DNA from: Mycteria americana
Lineage: Eukaryota > Chordata > Aves > Ciconiiformes > Ciconiidae
Assembly (NCBI RefSeq): GCF_035582795.1
Contig: NC_134366.1
Coordinates: forward strand, 174,844,362 to 174,908,361
Reading direction: 5' to 3'
DNA: 64,000 nt
Shown one piece after another: positions 11,247 through 24,520 of the stretch. Each line of letters starts with the position of its first letter. Position 1 is the stretch's first letter. Made by a program: the position numbers and the translations under genes. The notes below the pieces were generated by a model. It ran no database searches. It was not told the DNA's origin and was given only the letters and a program-made list of their open reading frames with translations.

Positions 11247-11555
11247 ATGGCCTGCTACGACCTCTGCCGCCCCTGCGGACCCACCCCGCTGGCTAACAGC
11301 TGCAACGAGCCCTGCGTCAGGCAGTGCGAGGACTCCCGCGTCGTCATCCAGCCTTCCACCGTCGTGGTCACCCTGCCGGGACCCATCCTCAGCTCCTTCC
11401 CACAGAACACCACCGTCGGATCCTCCTCATCCGCTGCCGTGGGCACCGTCCTCAGCTCCCAGGGAGTGCCCGTCTCCTCCGGCGGCTTCGGCTACGGCTA
11501 CGGCTTCGGAGGCCTGGGCTGCTTCGGCGGCGCGAGAGGCTGCTACCCCTGCTGA
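11247..11555 (+). CDS. Feather-type beta-keratin, copy 3
   Basis: 102 residues, identical to copy 1. Intron 11010-11226 (217 bp), TATA at 10940, AATAAA at 11995-12000. Transcription unit and spacing match copy 2. Confidence 0.95.
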   Translation: MACYDLCRPCGPTPLANSCNEPCVRQCEDSRVVIQPSTVVVTLPGPILSSFPQNTTVGSSSSAAVGTVLSSQGVPVSSGGFGYGYGFGGLGCFGGARGCYPC

Positions 11556-12376
11556 GGGCCCTCGCCACCACGCCTCACACCAACCACACACCCCCGGCAA
11601 CCTGCGGCATGGATTGACCGTGCACTTCCAGGCCCTGCCTGGCACCTGGAGCTGACATCCACGGCTCCTCCTCTCAAGGCACAAAGCAAGCAGGGAAGGG
11701 GGCCAGCCCGGCCGGCCTGGAAACGTGGCCCGTCACCCTCCTCCGCTTCTCCCACTTCCTTCTTTCCAGCGCCCCGTCTGCTCTCTCCAGTACTCTCTGC
11801 TCCAACCCCCTTCTCACAAGCCAAAGACCAACAGGGACCCACGGTGGGACACTCCCAACAGAGGAAGCAAGACCTCGGTGCTCTGCAAAAAGCTACTGCA
11901 CACAAGGCACCTTGCCTCACGCTCGCCCTCCTTGCACCTCACACCGCCTCCCTTCCACTTGCCGCTCCTGCCTTTTCACTGCTTGTTTTCTCTCAATAAA
12001 GTTCTCCTGCATCCCAGCCTCACACGCCTCCTCTTCCTTTCTTCTCCCAAGGCTCTTCCAGCCTCACGCGCCACCAAGCCAGGGCTAAAGAGCCCAGCGG
12101 GATAGGTGCAAAAGGGCCACAAGACCTCTCTTACCAACTACCTCCCCAGCAACAACACCCGCTGGCACCCAGGGGGCTTCCAGGCCCTCACACAACCCCT
12201 TCACTTGCCCAAACAAAGCCTTGCATACCTTACTGCACTTCCAAACAAGCCTCGGATGCAAGCTCCCCCCCACAGCACACACCTCGCCAACTCTTTTCCT
12301 CAGCACCGCTATCTCCCAGCGCAGCAAGCAGAATCGCACCAAACAGAACCACTGACTGCGCAAGGAACCCCCACAG

Positions 12377-14043
12377 ATCAGCTACTGCAATCCAACCTGC
12401 TCAAGCAGGCCGTCCACGACCACGTCTCGTCACGTTTTCAAGACACCCAGGGATGGACACTCCAACGCCTCTCTCGCAAACCACTTCCACTCTTTGACCA
12501 CCCGCGCGCCGAAAAAGGCTCGCCTTCTCTTCCAAGGAAATGGCACGTCTTTGCGGCTTTCCCCCGTCACACCTGCCCTGCCCGCGGGCACCCCTGACAA
12601 CAGGCCGACTCCCCCGTCCTCATTCCCTCCCATCCAGCATTTACACACATTGATGACATCTCCCCGCGCGGCCTTGCCTCCTGGCTCAAAAACCTCCCAC
12701 CTCTCTCAGCTTCTCCTCATACGAAGGATGCTCCAGTCCCTTCAGACTCTTGCTGGCCCTGCGCTCGACTCGCGCCACGCAGGCCACGTCCTTCTTCCAC
12801 TGGGGAGCCCTCAGCTGGACGCACGACTCCACACGGGGCCTCACCAGCGCCAAAGGGAGACCAAGAGCACCTCCCCCGACCTGCTGGCAACGCGCTGCCC
12901 AACACTGCCCTGGACACTCTTGCCCTCTTTTGACCCAAGGCTGCACTGCTGCCCCGTACTCAGCTTGTTCTCCGCCAGCACTCAGCAAAGCCGTGCTCAC
13001 CAAAGCTGCTTTCCACCCTCTCGGCCCCCACCAGGGCCTCGGGCCCAGCCCCATTCCTCCCCGCATGCACGACTTCGCATTTCCCCCTCTTGAGCTTCAG
13101 CACGTTCCTCTCTGCCCCCACCTCCAGCCTCTCCACATCCCTCTCAATGGTGCCACATCCAGCCGCTGCCTCGGACACTCCTCCACGTTCTGCAGCATCT
13201 CACAACTGGCTCAGGGGGCGCTCCCTCCCACTGCCCACGTCAGTGACGACGACGTCCAACCCCGCGGGCCCAACATCAGAGCCCTGGCCTACGCCGCTCG
13301 AGACTTGCCTCCATCTCGACTTTGGGACACCGATCACAAGCCTCTCGGCCCAGCCCTTCAGCCACTTTGCGCTCCACCTCACCGTCCACTTACGCAACCC
13401 CTGCTTTCTCGCCTTCTCTAGGACCACGCAAGGGGAGAAAGCGTCAAAGGCGCTACTAAAAGGTCGAGCCTAAACACCGGACACGGCTCTCTCCTCCTCC
13501 ACAAAGCCAGTCGCTTCAACGCAGAAGACACGGACCTCGCTCAGGCAACGTTTCCCCTGCCTAAATCCACACTCACAATTCCCCAGCACCTCCTTCTCCC
13601 CTTCCTGGCCTTCGCACTGCTTTCCAGGACCATTTCCTCCACCGCCTTCCCCGCAAACGACGTCAGCCTAGGCAACCTCTCATTTACCACACCTTCCTTC
13701 CTCATCTTCCTTAACACAGGACCTCAAAGAGCTCTCTTCTAGCCAGCAGAAACTGCGCCCAGGCACCGTGACCGTTCCAAGACAACGAACGCTGGCCTCC
13801 CAAGGACATGGGCCAGCTCCCTCGACATTCCTGCCTGCAACCCCTCAGGCCCCGGGGACTTACGTACACCCAGTCGCACAGCGCTCCTGCCCACCTCCCT
13901 TCATCGTCTTCGCCAGCAAGCACTGCTCGCCTGACAAGCACCCTGCAAACACTCACCCCTGCCTCAACTGCACCAGGCCTCGCCACTCATCAACCCTTCC
14001 GCATGCATCCACCGCCACCAGGGCCTCCGCTCCGCACCTGCCT
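12377..14043 (-). mobile_element. CR1-a remnant, unit 3/4 junction
   Basis: Copy of the same insertion; ORF2-end remnant at 12686-13066 on the minus strand. Confidence 0.8.
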
Positions 14044-15042
14044 GCTGCATGCTCGCCTCCAACTCCCCTTGGCAATCTCCTCGTTCTCTTTCAGCCCCTC
14101 AGACGCTGGGCACAGAAACGGCCTCACCCCTCACCACTCACCCCAACTAAACACCACAAAGGCCCTGGCTCACCACCTCCCCTGCCTGGCGCCCACGCTC
14201 CCCCTCGGCCTCCCGCCACACTCACGGCCTCTCCAGAAACTCCCCCGCCCTTGCACGGTGCCCCACATACAATCACAGCGTCATTTAGCTTGCAAAACAC
14301 CCTCAACGTTATCGAGTCCAACCGTTCACCCAACACTACCAAGCCCACCACTAAAACACCGATAGCGTCTCCCTCAGCCCCCTTCTTCTGCAAACTAAAC
14401 ACCCCCCCTTCCTTCAACCGCTCCTCACAACTCTTGCTCTCCACATCCTTCAACAGCTTCCTTGCTCTTCTTTGCACGCCTCACGCCACAGCCCAGCAGG
14501 CAAACGTGCTGGCCCCACCTAAGGCCAGCGCTACCCAGGGGCCAACACAACACGGTGGGGAGCGGGGCAGGGCTCCCCACAGCACGGGCCATGACAGCTC
14601 TCAACCAGGGCTGCCGCGACAACGGCCTGCCCTCCCAAGCACCCCTCCTCTGCCTGCTTGCACTGCCGCCCCCAGGGACGGCACCAAGGGGGCACAAGCC
14701 CAAACAGGCAGCCTCCCTTCTCCCAGCTACAACCTCACAAGCCACAGAGGCACCAACACACACACAGAGCACACCCAATGGGAAAGGCCAGGCTTAAAGA
14801 CAGCCTTAGCGACCTGGAAGCGAGGCGGAGACGCACCAAAGCGGACGCAAGGGGCAGCCCTTCACGCCCGGCACACCTCCAAAGCCCACACCACCCTTCC
14901 AGGCTTACGAGGAAACGGGGCCCCTCTGCGCAACGCACCCACAAACCACACTACACGACTGCCACGGGATGACCTCACTGACGACACCCCACCTCTCCTG
15001 CGCTTCGGCCGCGTCTGCCCAATGCCCTGACGCGCACCTGCC

Positions 15043-15293
15043 ATGCAAATCCTCCCAAATACCTACTCTCACTTAAAAGCTGCCGCCAGGGCCAGGTGGA
15101 CACGTCCCGCCTCAAGAGCAGGACATGACAAGGGAGCGTTGCGGGAAGGAAAACACACCCCACCTCACTGCTTGCCAGGCTCTGGCACGCAAGGCCTGCT
15201 TCCTGCAAAATGCTCTCACGCGCAAAGGCTGTCCCGCCCCTCGGGCACTCGGGGACCAGCATAAAAGCCGGCCCGGCACCTCTCTCCCTCACA
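15043..15293 (+). promoter_or_regulatory. Keratin promoter, copy 4
   Basis: Octamer at 15043-15050, TATA-like box at 15261-15267. It has a private CTCACGCGC allele about 50 bp upstream of the TATA box. Confidence 0.75.
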
Positions 15294-15567
15294 CACTTCT
15301 CCTCACGCCTTCTCCTCCGCCGTCAACAAGGTGAGCCTCAACGCCCTTCCCCTCCTACTCCTCCTGACCCGCCTGGCCCGCACAACTTCCAGCACCCTCT
15401 GCCCCCAGCCTCACCAGCCCTCACGCCTCCCCACCGCCACGCTCCGCACACGCCCGCACCAGGCCTCCCCTGCACTCCCTCCCCCTCCTGCAACACCGCC
15501 CCTCGCACCCCCACGCCCCTCCGCTTCCTCAACACCCTCTCTTCCAGGGCCCCTCCGCACCACACAC

Positions 15568-15876
15568 ATGGCCTGCTACGACCTCTGCCGCCCCTGCGGA
15601 CCCACCCCGCTGGCTAACAGCTGCAACGAGCCCTGCGTCAGGCAGTGCGAGGACTCCCGCGTCGTCATCCAGCCTTCCACCGTCGTGGTCACCCTGCCGG
15701 GACCCATCCTCAGCTCCTTCCCACAGAACACCACCGTCGGATCCTCCTCATCCGCTGCCGTGGGCACCGTCCTCAGCTCCCAGGGAGTGCCCGTCTCCTC
15801 CGGCGGCTTCGGCTACGGCTACGGCTTCGGAGGCCTGGGCTGCTTCGGCGGCGCGAGAGGCTGCTACCCCTGCTGA
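15568..15876 (+). CDS. Feather-type beta-keratin, copy 4
   Basis: 102 residues, identical to copy 1. Intron 15331-15547 (217 bp), TATA at 15261, AATAAA at 16316-16321. Its 3' UTR carries several private changes after 16050, so the mRNA could be told from the other copies by sequencing the 3' UTR even though the protein cannot. Confidence 0.95.
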   Translation: MACYDLCRPCGPTPLANSCNEPCVRQCEDSRVVIQPSTVVVTLPGPILSSFPQNTTVGSSSSAAVGTVLSSQGVPVSSGGFGYGYGFGGLGCFGGARGCYPC

Positions 15877-16697
15877 GGGCCCTCGCCACCACGCCTCACA
15901 CCAACCACACACCCCCGGCAACCTGCGGCATGGATTGACCGTGCACTTCCAGGCCCTGCCTGGCACCTGGAGCTGACATCCACGGCTCCTCCTCTCAAGG
16001 CACAAAGCAAGCAGGGAAGGGGGCCAGCCCGGCCGGCCTGGAAACGTGGCCCGCCACCCTCCTCCGCTTCTTCCACTTCCTTCTTTCCAGCGCCCCGTCT
16101 GCTGTCTCCAGTACTCTCTGCTCCAACCCCCTTCTCACAAGCCAAAGACCAACAGGGACCCACGGTGGGACACCCCCAACAGAGGAAGCAAGACCTCGGT
16201 GCTCTGCAAAAAGCTACTGCACACAAGGCACCTTGCCTCACGCTCGCCCCCCTTGCACCTCACACCGCCTCCCTTCCACTTGCCGCTCCTGCCTTTTCAC
16301 TGCTTGTTTTCTCTCAATAAAGTTCTCCTGCATCCCAGCCTCACACGCCTCCTCTTCCTTTCTTCTCCCAAGGCTCTTCCAGCCTCACGCGCCACCAAGC
16401 CAGGGCTAAAGAGCCCAGCGGGATAGGTGCAAAAGGGCCACAAGACCTCTCTTACCAACTACCGCCCCAGCAACAACACCCGCTGGCACCCAGGGGGCTT
16501 CCAGGCCCTCACACAACCCCTTCACTTGCCCAAACAAAGCCTTGCATACCTTACTGCACTTCCAAACAAGCCTCGGATGCAAGCTCCCCCTCACAGCACA
16601 CACCTCGCCAACTCTTTTCCTCAGCACCGCTATCTCCCAGCGCAGCAAGCAGAATCGCACCAAACGGAACCACTGACTGCGCAAGTAAACCCCACAG

Positions 16698-18364
16698 ATC
16701 AGCTACTGCAATCCAACCTGCTCAAGCAGGCCGTCCACGACCACGTCTCGTCACGTTTTCAAGACACCCAGGGATGGACACTCCAACGCCTCTCTCGCAA
16801 ACCACTTCCACTCTTTGACCACCCGCGCGCCGAAAAAGGCTCGCCTTCTCTTCCAAGGAAATGGCACGTCTTTGCGGCTTTCCCCCGTCACACCTGCCCT
16901 GCCCGCGGGCACCCCTGACAACAGGCCGACTCCCCCGTCCTCATTCCCTCCCATCCAGCATTTACACACATTGATGACATCTCCCCGTGCGGCCTTGCCT
17001 CCTGGCTCAAAAACCTCCCACCTCTCTCAGCTTCTCCTCATACGAAGGATGCTCCAGTCCCTTCAGACTCTTGCTGGCCCTGCGCTCGACTCGCGCCACG
17101 CAGGCCACGTCCTTCTTCCACTGGGGAGCCCTCAGCTGGACGCACGACTCCACACGGGGCCTCACCAGCGCCAAAGGGAGACCAAGAGCACCTCCCCCGA
17201 CCTGCTGGCAACGCGCCGCCCAACACTGCCCTGGACACTCTTGCCCTCTTTTGACCCAAGGCTGCACTGCTGCCCCGTACTCAGCTTGTTCTCCGCCAGC
17301 ACTCAGCAAAGCCGTGCTCACCAAAGCTGCTTTCCACCCTCTCGGCCCCCACCAGGGCCTCGGGCCCAGCCCCATTCCTCCCCGCATGCACGACTTCGCA
17401 TTTCCCCCTCTTGAGCTTCAGCACGTTCCTCTCTGCCCCCACCTCCAGCCTCTCCACATCCCTCTCAATGGTGCCACATCCAGCCGCTGCCTCGGACACT
17501 CCTCCACGTTCTGCCGCATCTCACAACTGGCTCAGGGGGCGCTCCCTCCCACTGCCCACGTCAGTGACGACGACGTCCAACCCCGCGGGCCCAACATCAG
17601 AGCCCTGGCCTACGCCGCTCGAGACTTGCCTCCATCTCGACTTTGGGACACCGATCACAAGCCTCTCGGCCCAGCCCTTCAGCCACTTTGCGCTCCACCT
17701 CACCGTCCACTTACGCAACCCATACTTTCTCGCCTTCTCTAGGACCACGCAAGGGGAGAAAGCGTCAAAGGCGCTACCAAAAGGTCGAGCCTAAACACCG
17801 GACACGGCTCTCTCCTCCTCCACAAAGCCAGTCGCTTCAACGCAGAAGACACGGACCTCGCTCAGGCAACGTTTCCCCTGCCTAAATCCACACTCACAAT
17901 TCCCCAGCACCTCCTTCTCCCCTTCCTGGCCTTCGCACTGCTTTCCAGGACCATTTCCTCCACCGCCTTCCCCGCAAACGACGTCAGCCTAGGCAACCTC
18001 TCATTTACCACACCTTCCTTCCTCATCTTCCTTAACACAGGACCTCAAAGAGCTCTCTTCTAGCCAGCAGAAACTGCGCCCAGGCACCGTGACCGTTCCA
18101 AGACAACGAACGCTGGCCTCCCAAGGACATGGGCCAGCTCCCTCGACATTCCTGCCTGCAACCCCTCAGGCCCCGGGGACTTACGTACACCCAGTCGCAC
18201 AGCGCTCCTGCCCACCTCCCTTCATCGTCTTCGCCAGCAAGCACTGCTCGCCTGACAAGCACCCTGCAAACACTCACCCCTGCCTCAACTGCACCAGGCC
18301 TCGCCACTCATCAACCCTTCCGCATGCATCCACCACCACCAGGGCCTCCGCTCCGCACCTGCCT
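16698..18364 (-). mobile_element. CR1-a remnant, unit 4/5 junction
   Basis: Copy of the same insertion; ORF2-end remnant at 17007-17387. A change at 16988 (CCCCGTGCGG) makes an extra ATG context on the + strand, of no coding meaning. Confidence 0.8.
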
Positions 18365-19363
18365 GCTGCATGCTCGCCTCCAACTCCCCTTGGCAATCTC
18401 CTCGTTCTCTTTCAGCCCCTCAGACGCTGGGCACAGAAACGGCCTCACCCCTCACCACTCACCCCAACTAAACACCACAAAGGCCCTGGCTCACCACCTC
18501 CCCTGCCTGGCGCCCACGCTCCCCCTCGGCCTCCCGCCACACTCACGGCCTCTCCAGAAACTCCCCCGCCCTTGCACGGTGCCCCACATACAATCACAGC
18601 GTCATTTAGCTTGCAAAACACCCTCAACGTTATCGAGTCCAACCGTTCACCCAACACTACCAAGCCCACCACTAAAACACCGATAGCGTCTCCCTCAGCC
18701 CCCTTCTTCTGCAAACTAAACACCCCCCCTTCCTTCAACCGCTCCTCACAACTCTTGCTCTCCACATCCTTCAACAGCTTCCTTGCTCTTCTTTGCACGC
18801 CTCACGCCACAGCCCAGCAGGCAAACGTGCTGGCCCCACCTAAGGCCAGCGCTACCCAGGGGCCAACACAACACGGTGGGGAGCGGGGCAGGGCTCCCCA
18901 CAGCACGGGCCATGACAGCTCTCAACCAGGGCTGCCGCGACAACGGCCTGCCCTCCCAAGCACCCCTCCTCTGCCTGCTTGCACTGCCGCCCCCAGGGAC
19001 GGCACCAAGGGGGCACAAGCCCAAACAGGCAGCCTCCCTTCTCCCAGCTACAACCTCACAAGCCACAGAGGCACCAACACACACACAGAGCACACCCAAT
19101 GGGAAAGGCCAGGCTTAAAGACAGCCTTAGCGACCTGGAAGCGAGGCGGAGACGCACCAAAGCGGACGCAAGGGGCAGCCCTTCACGCCCGGCACACCTC
19201 CAAAGCCCACACCACCCTTCCAGGCTTACGAGGAAACGGGGCCCCTCTGCGCAACGCACCCACAAACCACACTACACGACTGCCACGGGATGACCTCACT
19301 GACGACACCCCACCTCTCCTGCGCTTCGGCCGCGTCTGCCCAATGCCCTGACGCGCACCTGCC

Positions 19364-19614
19364 ATGCAAATCCTCCCAAATACCTACTCTCACTTAAAAG
19401 CTGCCGCCAGGGCCAGGTGGACACGTCCCGCCTCAAGAGCAGGACATGACAAGGGAGCGTTGCGGGAAGGAAAACACACCCCACCTCACTGCTTGCCAGG
19501 CTCTGGCACGCAAGGCCTGCTTCCTGCAAAATGCTCTCGCGCGCAAAGGCTGTCCCGCCCCTCGGGCACTCGGGGACCAGCATAAAAGCCGGCCCGGCAC
19601 CTCTCTCCCTCACA
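19364..19614 (+). promoter_or_regulatory. Keratin promoter, copy 5
   Basis: Octamer at 19364-19371, TATA-like box at 19582-19588, CTCGCGCGC allele. Confidence 0.75.
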
Positions 19615-19888
19615 CACTTCTCCTCACGCCTTCTCCTCCGCCGTCAACAAGGTGAGCCTCAACGCCCTTCCCCTCCTACTCCTCCTGACCCGCCTGGCCC
19701 GCACAACTTCCAGCACCCTCTGCCCCCAGCCTCACCAGCCCTCACGCCTCCCCACCGCCACGCTCCGCACACGCCCGCACCAGGCCTCCCCTGCACTCCC
19801 TCCCCCTCCTGCAACACCGCCCCTCGCACCCCCACGCCCCTCCGCTTCCTCAACACCCTCTCTTCCAGGGCCCCTCCGCACCACACAC

Positions 19889-20197
19889 ATGGCCTGCTAC
19901 GACCTCTGCCGCCCCTGCGGACCCACCCCGCTGGCTAACAGCTGCAACGAGCCCTGCGTCAGGCAGTGCGAGGACTCCCGCGTCGTCATCCAGCCTTCCA
20001 CCGTCGTGGTCACCCTGCCGGGACCCATCCTCAGCTCCTTCCCACAGAACACCACCGTCGGATCCTCCTCATCCGCTGCCGTGGGCACCGTCCTCAGCTC
20101 CCAGGGAGTGCCCGTCTCCTCCGGCGGCTTCGGCTACGGCTACGGCTTCGGAGGCCTGGGCTGCTTCGGCGGCGCGAGAGGCTGCTACCCCTGCTGA
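19889..20197 (+). CDS. Feather-type beta-keratin, copy 5
   Basis: 102 residues, identical to copy 1. Intron 19652-19868 (217 bp), TATA at 19582, AATAAA at 20637-20642. This is the last copy with the short intron allele. Confidence 0.95.
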   Translation: MACYDLCRPCGPTPLANSCNEPCVRQCEDSRVVIQPSTVVVTLPGPILSSFPQNTTVGSSSSAAVGTVLSSQGVPVSSGGFGYGYGFGGLGCFGGARGCYPC

Positions 20198-21018
20198 GGG
20201 CCCTCGCCACCACGCCTCACACCAACCACACACCCCCGGCAACCTGCGGCATGGATTGACCGTGCACTTCCAGGCCCTGCCTGGCACCTGGAGCTGACAT
20301 CCACGGCTCCTCCTCTCAAGGCACAAAGCAAGCAGGGAAGGGGGCCAGCCCGGCCGGCCTGGAAACGTGGCCCGTCACCCTCCTCCGCTTCTCCCACTTC
20401 CTTCTTTCCAGCGCCCCGTCTGCTCTCTCCAGTACTCTCTGCTCCAACCCCCTTCTCACAAGCCAAAGACCAACAGGGACCCACGGTGGGACACTCCCAA
20501 CAGAGGAAGCAAGACCTCGGTGCTCTGCAAAAAGCTACTGCACACAAGGCACCTTGCCTCACGCTCGCCCTCCTTGCACCTCACACCGCCTCCCTTCCAC
20601 TTGCCGCTCCTGCCTTTTCACTGCTTGTTTTCTCTCAATAAAGTTCTCCTGCATCCCAGCCTCACACGCCTCCTCTTCCTTTCTTCTCCCAAGGCTCTTC
20701 CAGCCTCACGCGCCACCAAGCCAGGGCTAAAGAGCCCAGCGGGATAGGTGCAAAAGGGCCACAAGACCTCTCTTACCAACTACCTCCCCAGCAACAACAC
20801 CCGCTGGCACCCAGGGGGCTTCCAGGCCCTCACACAACCCCTTCACTTGCCCAAACAAAGCCTTGCATACCTTACTGCACTTCCAAACAAGCCTCGGATG
20901 CAAGCTCCCCCCCACAGCACACACCTCGCCAACTCTTTTCCTCAGCACCACTATCTCCCAGCGCAGCAAGCAGAATCGCACCAAACGGAACCACTGACTG
21001 CGCAAGGAACCCCCACAG

Positions 21019-22685
21019 ATCAGCTACTGCAATCCAACCTGCTCAAGCAGGCCGTCCACGACCACGTCTCGTCACGTTTTCAAGACACCCAGGGATGGAC
21101 ACTCCAACGCCTCTCTCGCAAACCACTTCCACTCTTTGACCACCCGCGCGCCGAAAAAGGCTCGCCTTCTCTTCCAAGGAAATGGCACGTCTTTGCGGCT
21201 TTCCCCCGTCACACCTGCCCTGCCCGCGGGCACCCCTGACAACAGGCCGACTCCCCCGTCCTCATTCCCTCCCATCCAGCATTTACACACATTGATGACA
21301 TCTCCCCGCGCGGCCTTGCCTCCTGGCTCAAAAACCTCCCACCTCTCTCAGCTTCTCCTCATACGAAGGATGCTCCAGTCCCTTCAGACTCTTGCTGGCC
21401 CTGCGCTCGACTCGCGCCACGCAGGCCACGTCCTTCTTCCACTGGGGAGCCCTCAGCTGGACGCACGACTCCACACGGGGCCTCACCAGCGCCAAAGGGA
21501 GACCAAGAGCACCTCCCCCGACCTGCTGGCAACGCGCCGCCCAACACTGCCCTGGACACTCTTGCCCTCTTTTGACCCAAGGCTGCACTGCTGCCCCGTA
21601 CTCAGCTTGTTCTCCGCCAGCACTCAGCAAAGCCGTGCTCACCAAAGCTGCTTTCCACCCTCTCGGCCCCCACCAGGGCCTCGGGCCCAGCGCTATTCCT
21701 CCCCGCATGCACGACTTTGCATTTCCCCCTCTTGAGCTTCAGCACGTTCTTCTCTGCCCCCACCTCCAGCCTCTCCACATCCCTCTCAATGGTGCCACAT
21801 CCAGCCGCTGCCTCGGACACTCCTCCACGTTCTGCAGCATCTCACAACTGGCTCAGGGGGCGCTCCCTCCCACTGCCCACGTCAGTGACGACGACGTCCA
21901 ACCCCGCGGGCCCAACATCAGAGCCCTGGCCTACGCCGCTCGAGACTTGCCTCCATCTCGACTTTGGGACACCGATCACAAGCCTCTCGGCCCAGCCCTT
22001 CAGCCACTTTGCGCTCCACCTCACCGTCCACTTACGCAACCCCTACTTTCTCGCCTTCTCTAGGACCACGCAAGGGGAGAAAGCGTCAAAGGCGCTACCA
22101 AAAGGTCGAGCCTAAACACCGGACACGGCTCTCTCCTCCTCCACAAAGCCAGTCGCTTCAACGCAGAAGACACGGACCTCGCTCAGGCAACGTTTCCCCT
22201 GCCTAAATCCACACTCGCAATTCCCCAGCACCTCCTTCTCCCCTTCCTGGCCTTCGCACTGCTTTCCAGGACCATTTCCTCCACCGCCTTCCCCGCAAAC
22301 GACGTCAGCCTAGGCAACCTCTCATTTACCACACCTTCCTTCCTCATCTTCCTTAACACAGGACCTCAAAGAGCTCTCTTCTAGCCAGCAGAAACTGCGC
22401 CCAGGCACCGTGACCGTTCCAAGACAACGAACGCTGGCCTCCCAAGGACATGGGCCAGCTCCCTCGACATTCCTGCCTGCAACCCCTCAGGCCCCGGGGA
22501 CTTACGTACACCCAGTCGCACAGCGCTCCTGCCCACCTCCCTTCATCGTCTTCGCCAGCAAGCACTGCTCGCCTGACAAGCACCCTGCAAACACTCACCC
22601 CTGCCTCAACTGCACCAGGCCTCGCCACTCATCAACCCTTCCGCATGCATCCACCACCACCAGGGCCTCCGCTCCGCACCTGCCT
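21019..22685 (-). mobile_element. CR1-a remnant, unit 5/6 junction
   Basis: Copy of the same insertion; ORF2-end remnant at 21328-21708. It contains the CAGCGCTATT indel allele found only here. Confidence 0.8.
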
Positions 22686-23684
22686 GCTGCATGCTCGCCT
22701 CCAACTCCCCTTGGCAATCTCCTCGTTCTCTTTCAGCCCCTCAGACGCTGGGCACAGAAACGGCCTCACCCCTCACCACTCACCCCAACTAAACACCACA
22801 AAGGCCCTGGCTCACCACCTCCCCTGCCTGGCGCCCACGCTCCCCCTCGGCCTCCCGCCACACTCACGGCCTCTCCAGAAACTCCCCCGCCCTTGCACGG
22901 TGCCCCACATACAATCACAGCGTCATTTAGCTTGCAAAACACCCTCAACGTTATCGAGTCCAACCGTTCACCCAACACTACCAAGCCCACCACTAAAACA
23001 CCGATAGCGTCTCCCTCAGCCCCCTTCTTCTGCAAACTAAACACCCCCCCTTCCTTCAACCGCTCCTCACAACTCTTGCTCTCCACATCCTTCAACAGCT
23101 TCCTTGCTCTTCTTTGCACGCCTCACGCCACAGCCCAGCAGGCAAACGTGCTGGCCCCACCTAAGGCCAGCGCTACCCAGGGGCCAACACAACACGGTGG
23201 GGAGCGGGGCAGGGCTCCCCACAGCACGGGCCATGACAGCTCTCAACCAGGGCTGCCGCGACAACGGCCTGCCCTCCCAAGCACCCCTCCTCTGCCTGCT
23301 TGCACTGCCGCCCCCAGGGACGGCACCAAGGGGGCACAAGCCCAAACAGGCAGCCTCCCTTCTCCCAGCTACAACCTCACAAGCCACAGAGGCACCAACA
23401 CACACACAGAGCACACCCAATGGGAAAGGCCAGGCTTAAAGACAGCCTTAGCGACCTGGAAGCGAGGCGGAGACGCACCAAAGCGGACGCAAGGGGCAGC
23501 CCTTCACGCCCGGCACACCTCCAAAGCCCACACCACCCTTCCAGGCTTACGAGGAAACGGGGCCCCTCTGCGCAACGCACCCACAAACCACACTACACGA
23601 CTGCCACGGGATGACCTCACTGACGACACCCCACCTCTCCTGCGCTTCGGCCGCGTCTGCCCAATGCCCTGACGCGCACCTGCC

Positions 23685-23935
23685 ATGCAAATCCTCCCAA
23701 ATACCTACTCTCACTTAAAAGCTGCCGCCAGGGCCAGGTGGACACGTCCCGCCTCAAGAGCAGGACATGACAAGGGAGCGTTGCGGGAAGGAAAACACAC
23801 CCCACCTCACTGCTTGCCAGGCTCTGGCACGCAAGGCCTGCTTCCTGCAAAATGCTCTCGTGCGCAAAGGCTGTCCCGCCCCTCGGGCACTCGGGGACCA
23901 GCATAAAAGCCGGCCCGGCACCTCTCTCCCTCACA
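23685..23935 (+). promoter_or_regulatory. Keratin promoter, copy 6
   Basis: Octamer at 23685-23692, TATA-like box at 23903-23909. It has the CTCGTGCGC allele shared with copies 1, 7 and 8. Confidence 0.75.
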
Positions 23936-24211
23936 CACTTCTCCTCACGCCTTCTCCTCCGCCGTCAACAAGGTGAGCCTCAACGCCCTTCCCCTCCTAC
24001 TCCTCCTGACCCGCCTGGCCCGCACAACTTCCAGCAACCCCTCTGCCCCCAGCCTCACCAGCCCTCACGCCTCCCCACCGCCACGCTCCGCACACGCCCG
24101 CACCAGGCCTCCCCTGCACTCCCTCCCCCTCCTGCAACACCGCCCCTCGCACCCCCACGCCCCTCCGCTTCCTCAACACCCTCTCTTCCAGGGCCCCTCC
24201 GCACCACACAC

Positions 24212-24520
24212 ATGGCCTGCTACGACCTCTGCCGCCCCTGCGGACCCACCCCGCTGGCTAACAGCTGCAACGAGCCCTGCGTCAGGCAGTGCGAGGACTC
24301 CCGCGTCGTCATCCAGCCTTCCACCGTCGTGGTCACCCTGCCGGGACCCATCCTCAGCTCCTTCCCACAGAACACCACCGTCGGATCCTCCTCATCCGCT
24401 GCCGTGGGCACCGTCCTCAGCTCCCAGGGAGTGCCCGTCTCCTCCGGCGGCTTCGGCTACGGCTACGGCTTCGGAGGCCTGGGCTGCTTCGGCGGCGCGA
24501 GAGGCTGCTACCCCTGCTGA
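24212..24520 (+). CDS. Feather-type beta-keratin, copy 6
   Basis: 102 residues, identical to copy 1. The intron, 23973-24191, is 219 bp because of a 2-bp gain near its 5' third. The open frame running in from upstream is longer than in copies 1-5 only because this intronic indel shifts the reading phase. The splice sites and the ATG are unchanged. TATA at 23903; AATAAA at 24960-24965. Confidence 0.95.
   Translation: MACYDLCRPCGPTPLANSCNEPCVRQCEDSRVVIQPSTVVVTLPGPILSSFPQNTTVGSSSSAAVGTVLSSQGVPVSSGGFGYGYGFGGLGCFGGARGCYPC

Larger units (their letters stand above)
8649..12969 (+). repeat. Keratin tandem unit 3 (4,321 bp)
   Basis: Third unit. It has the short allele at about 8730 and the short intron. 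In its 3' flank it carries CAGCACCGCTAT (12302), shared only with unit 4; the other units read CACCACTAT there. Confidence 0.95.
12970..17290 (+). repeat. Keratin tandem unit 4 (4,321 bp)
   Basis: Fourth unit, with the most private changes. These are CTCACGCG in the upstream promoter (15215), two C/T differences just after 16050, GCAAGTAAACCCC at 16681, and CCGCCCC near 16463. It shares the GCTGTCTCC allele at 16104 with units 6 and 8 but not with its neighbours 3 and 5, which points to non-adjacent exchange. Confidence 0.95.
17291..21611 (+). repeat. Keratin tandem unit 5 (4,321 bp)
   Basis: Fifth unit. It has the short allele at about 17372. It shares CTGCCGCATC (17512) with unit 1 and CCCATACTTT (17719) with unit 9. 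From this unit on the CR1 part reads CTACCAAAAGG, against CTACTAAAAGG in units 1-4. Confidence 0.95.
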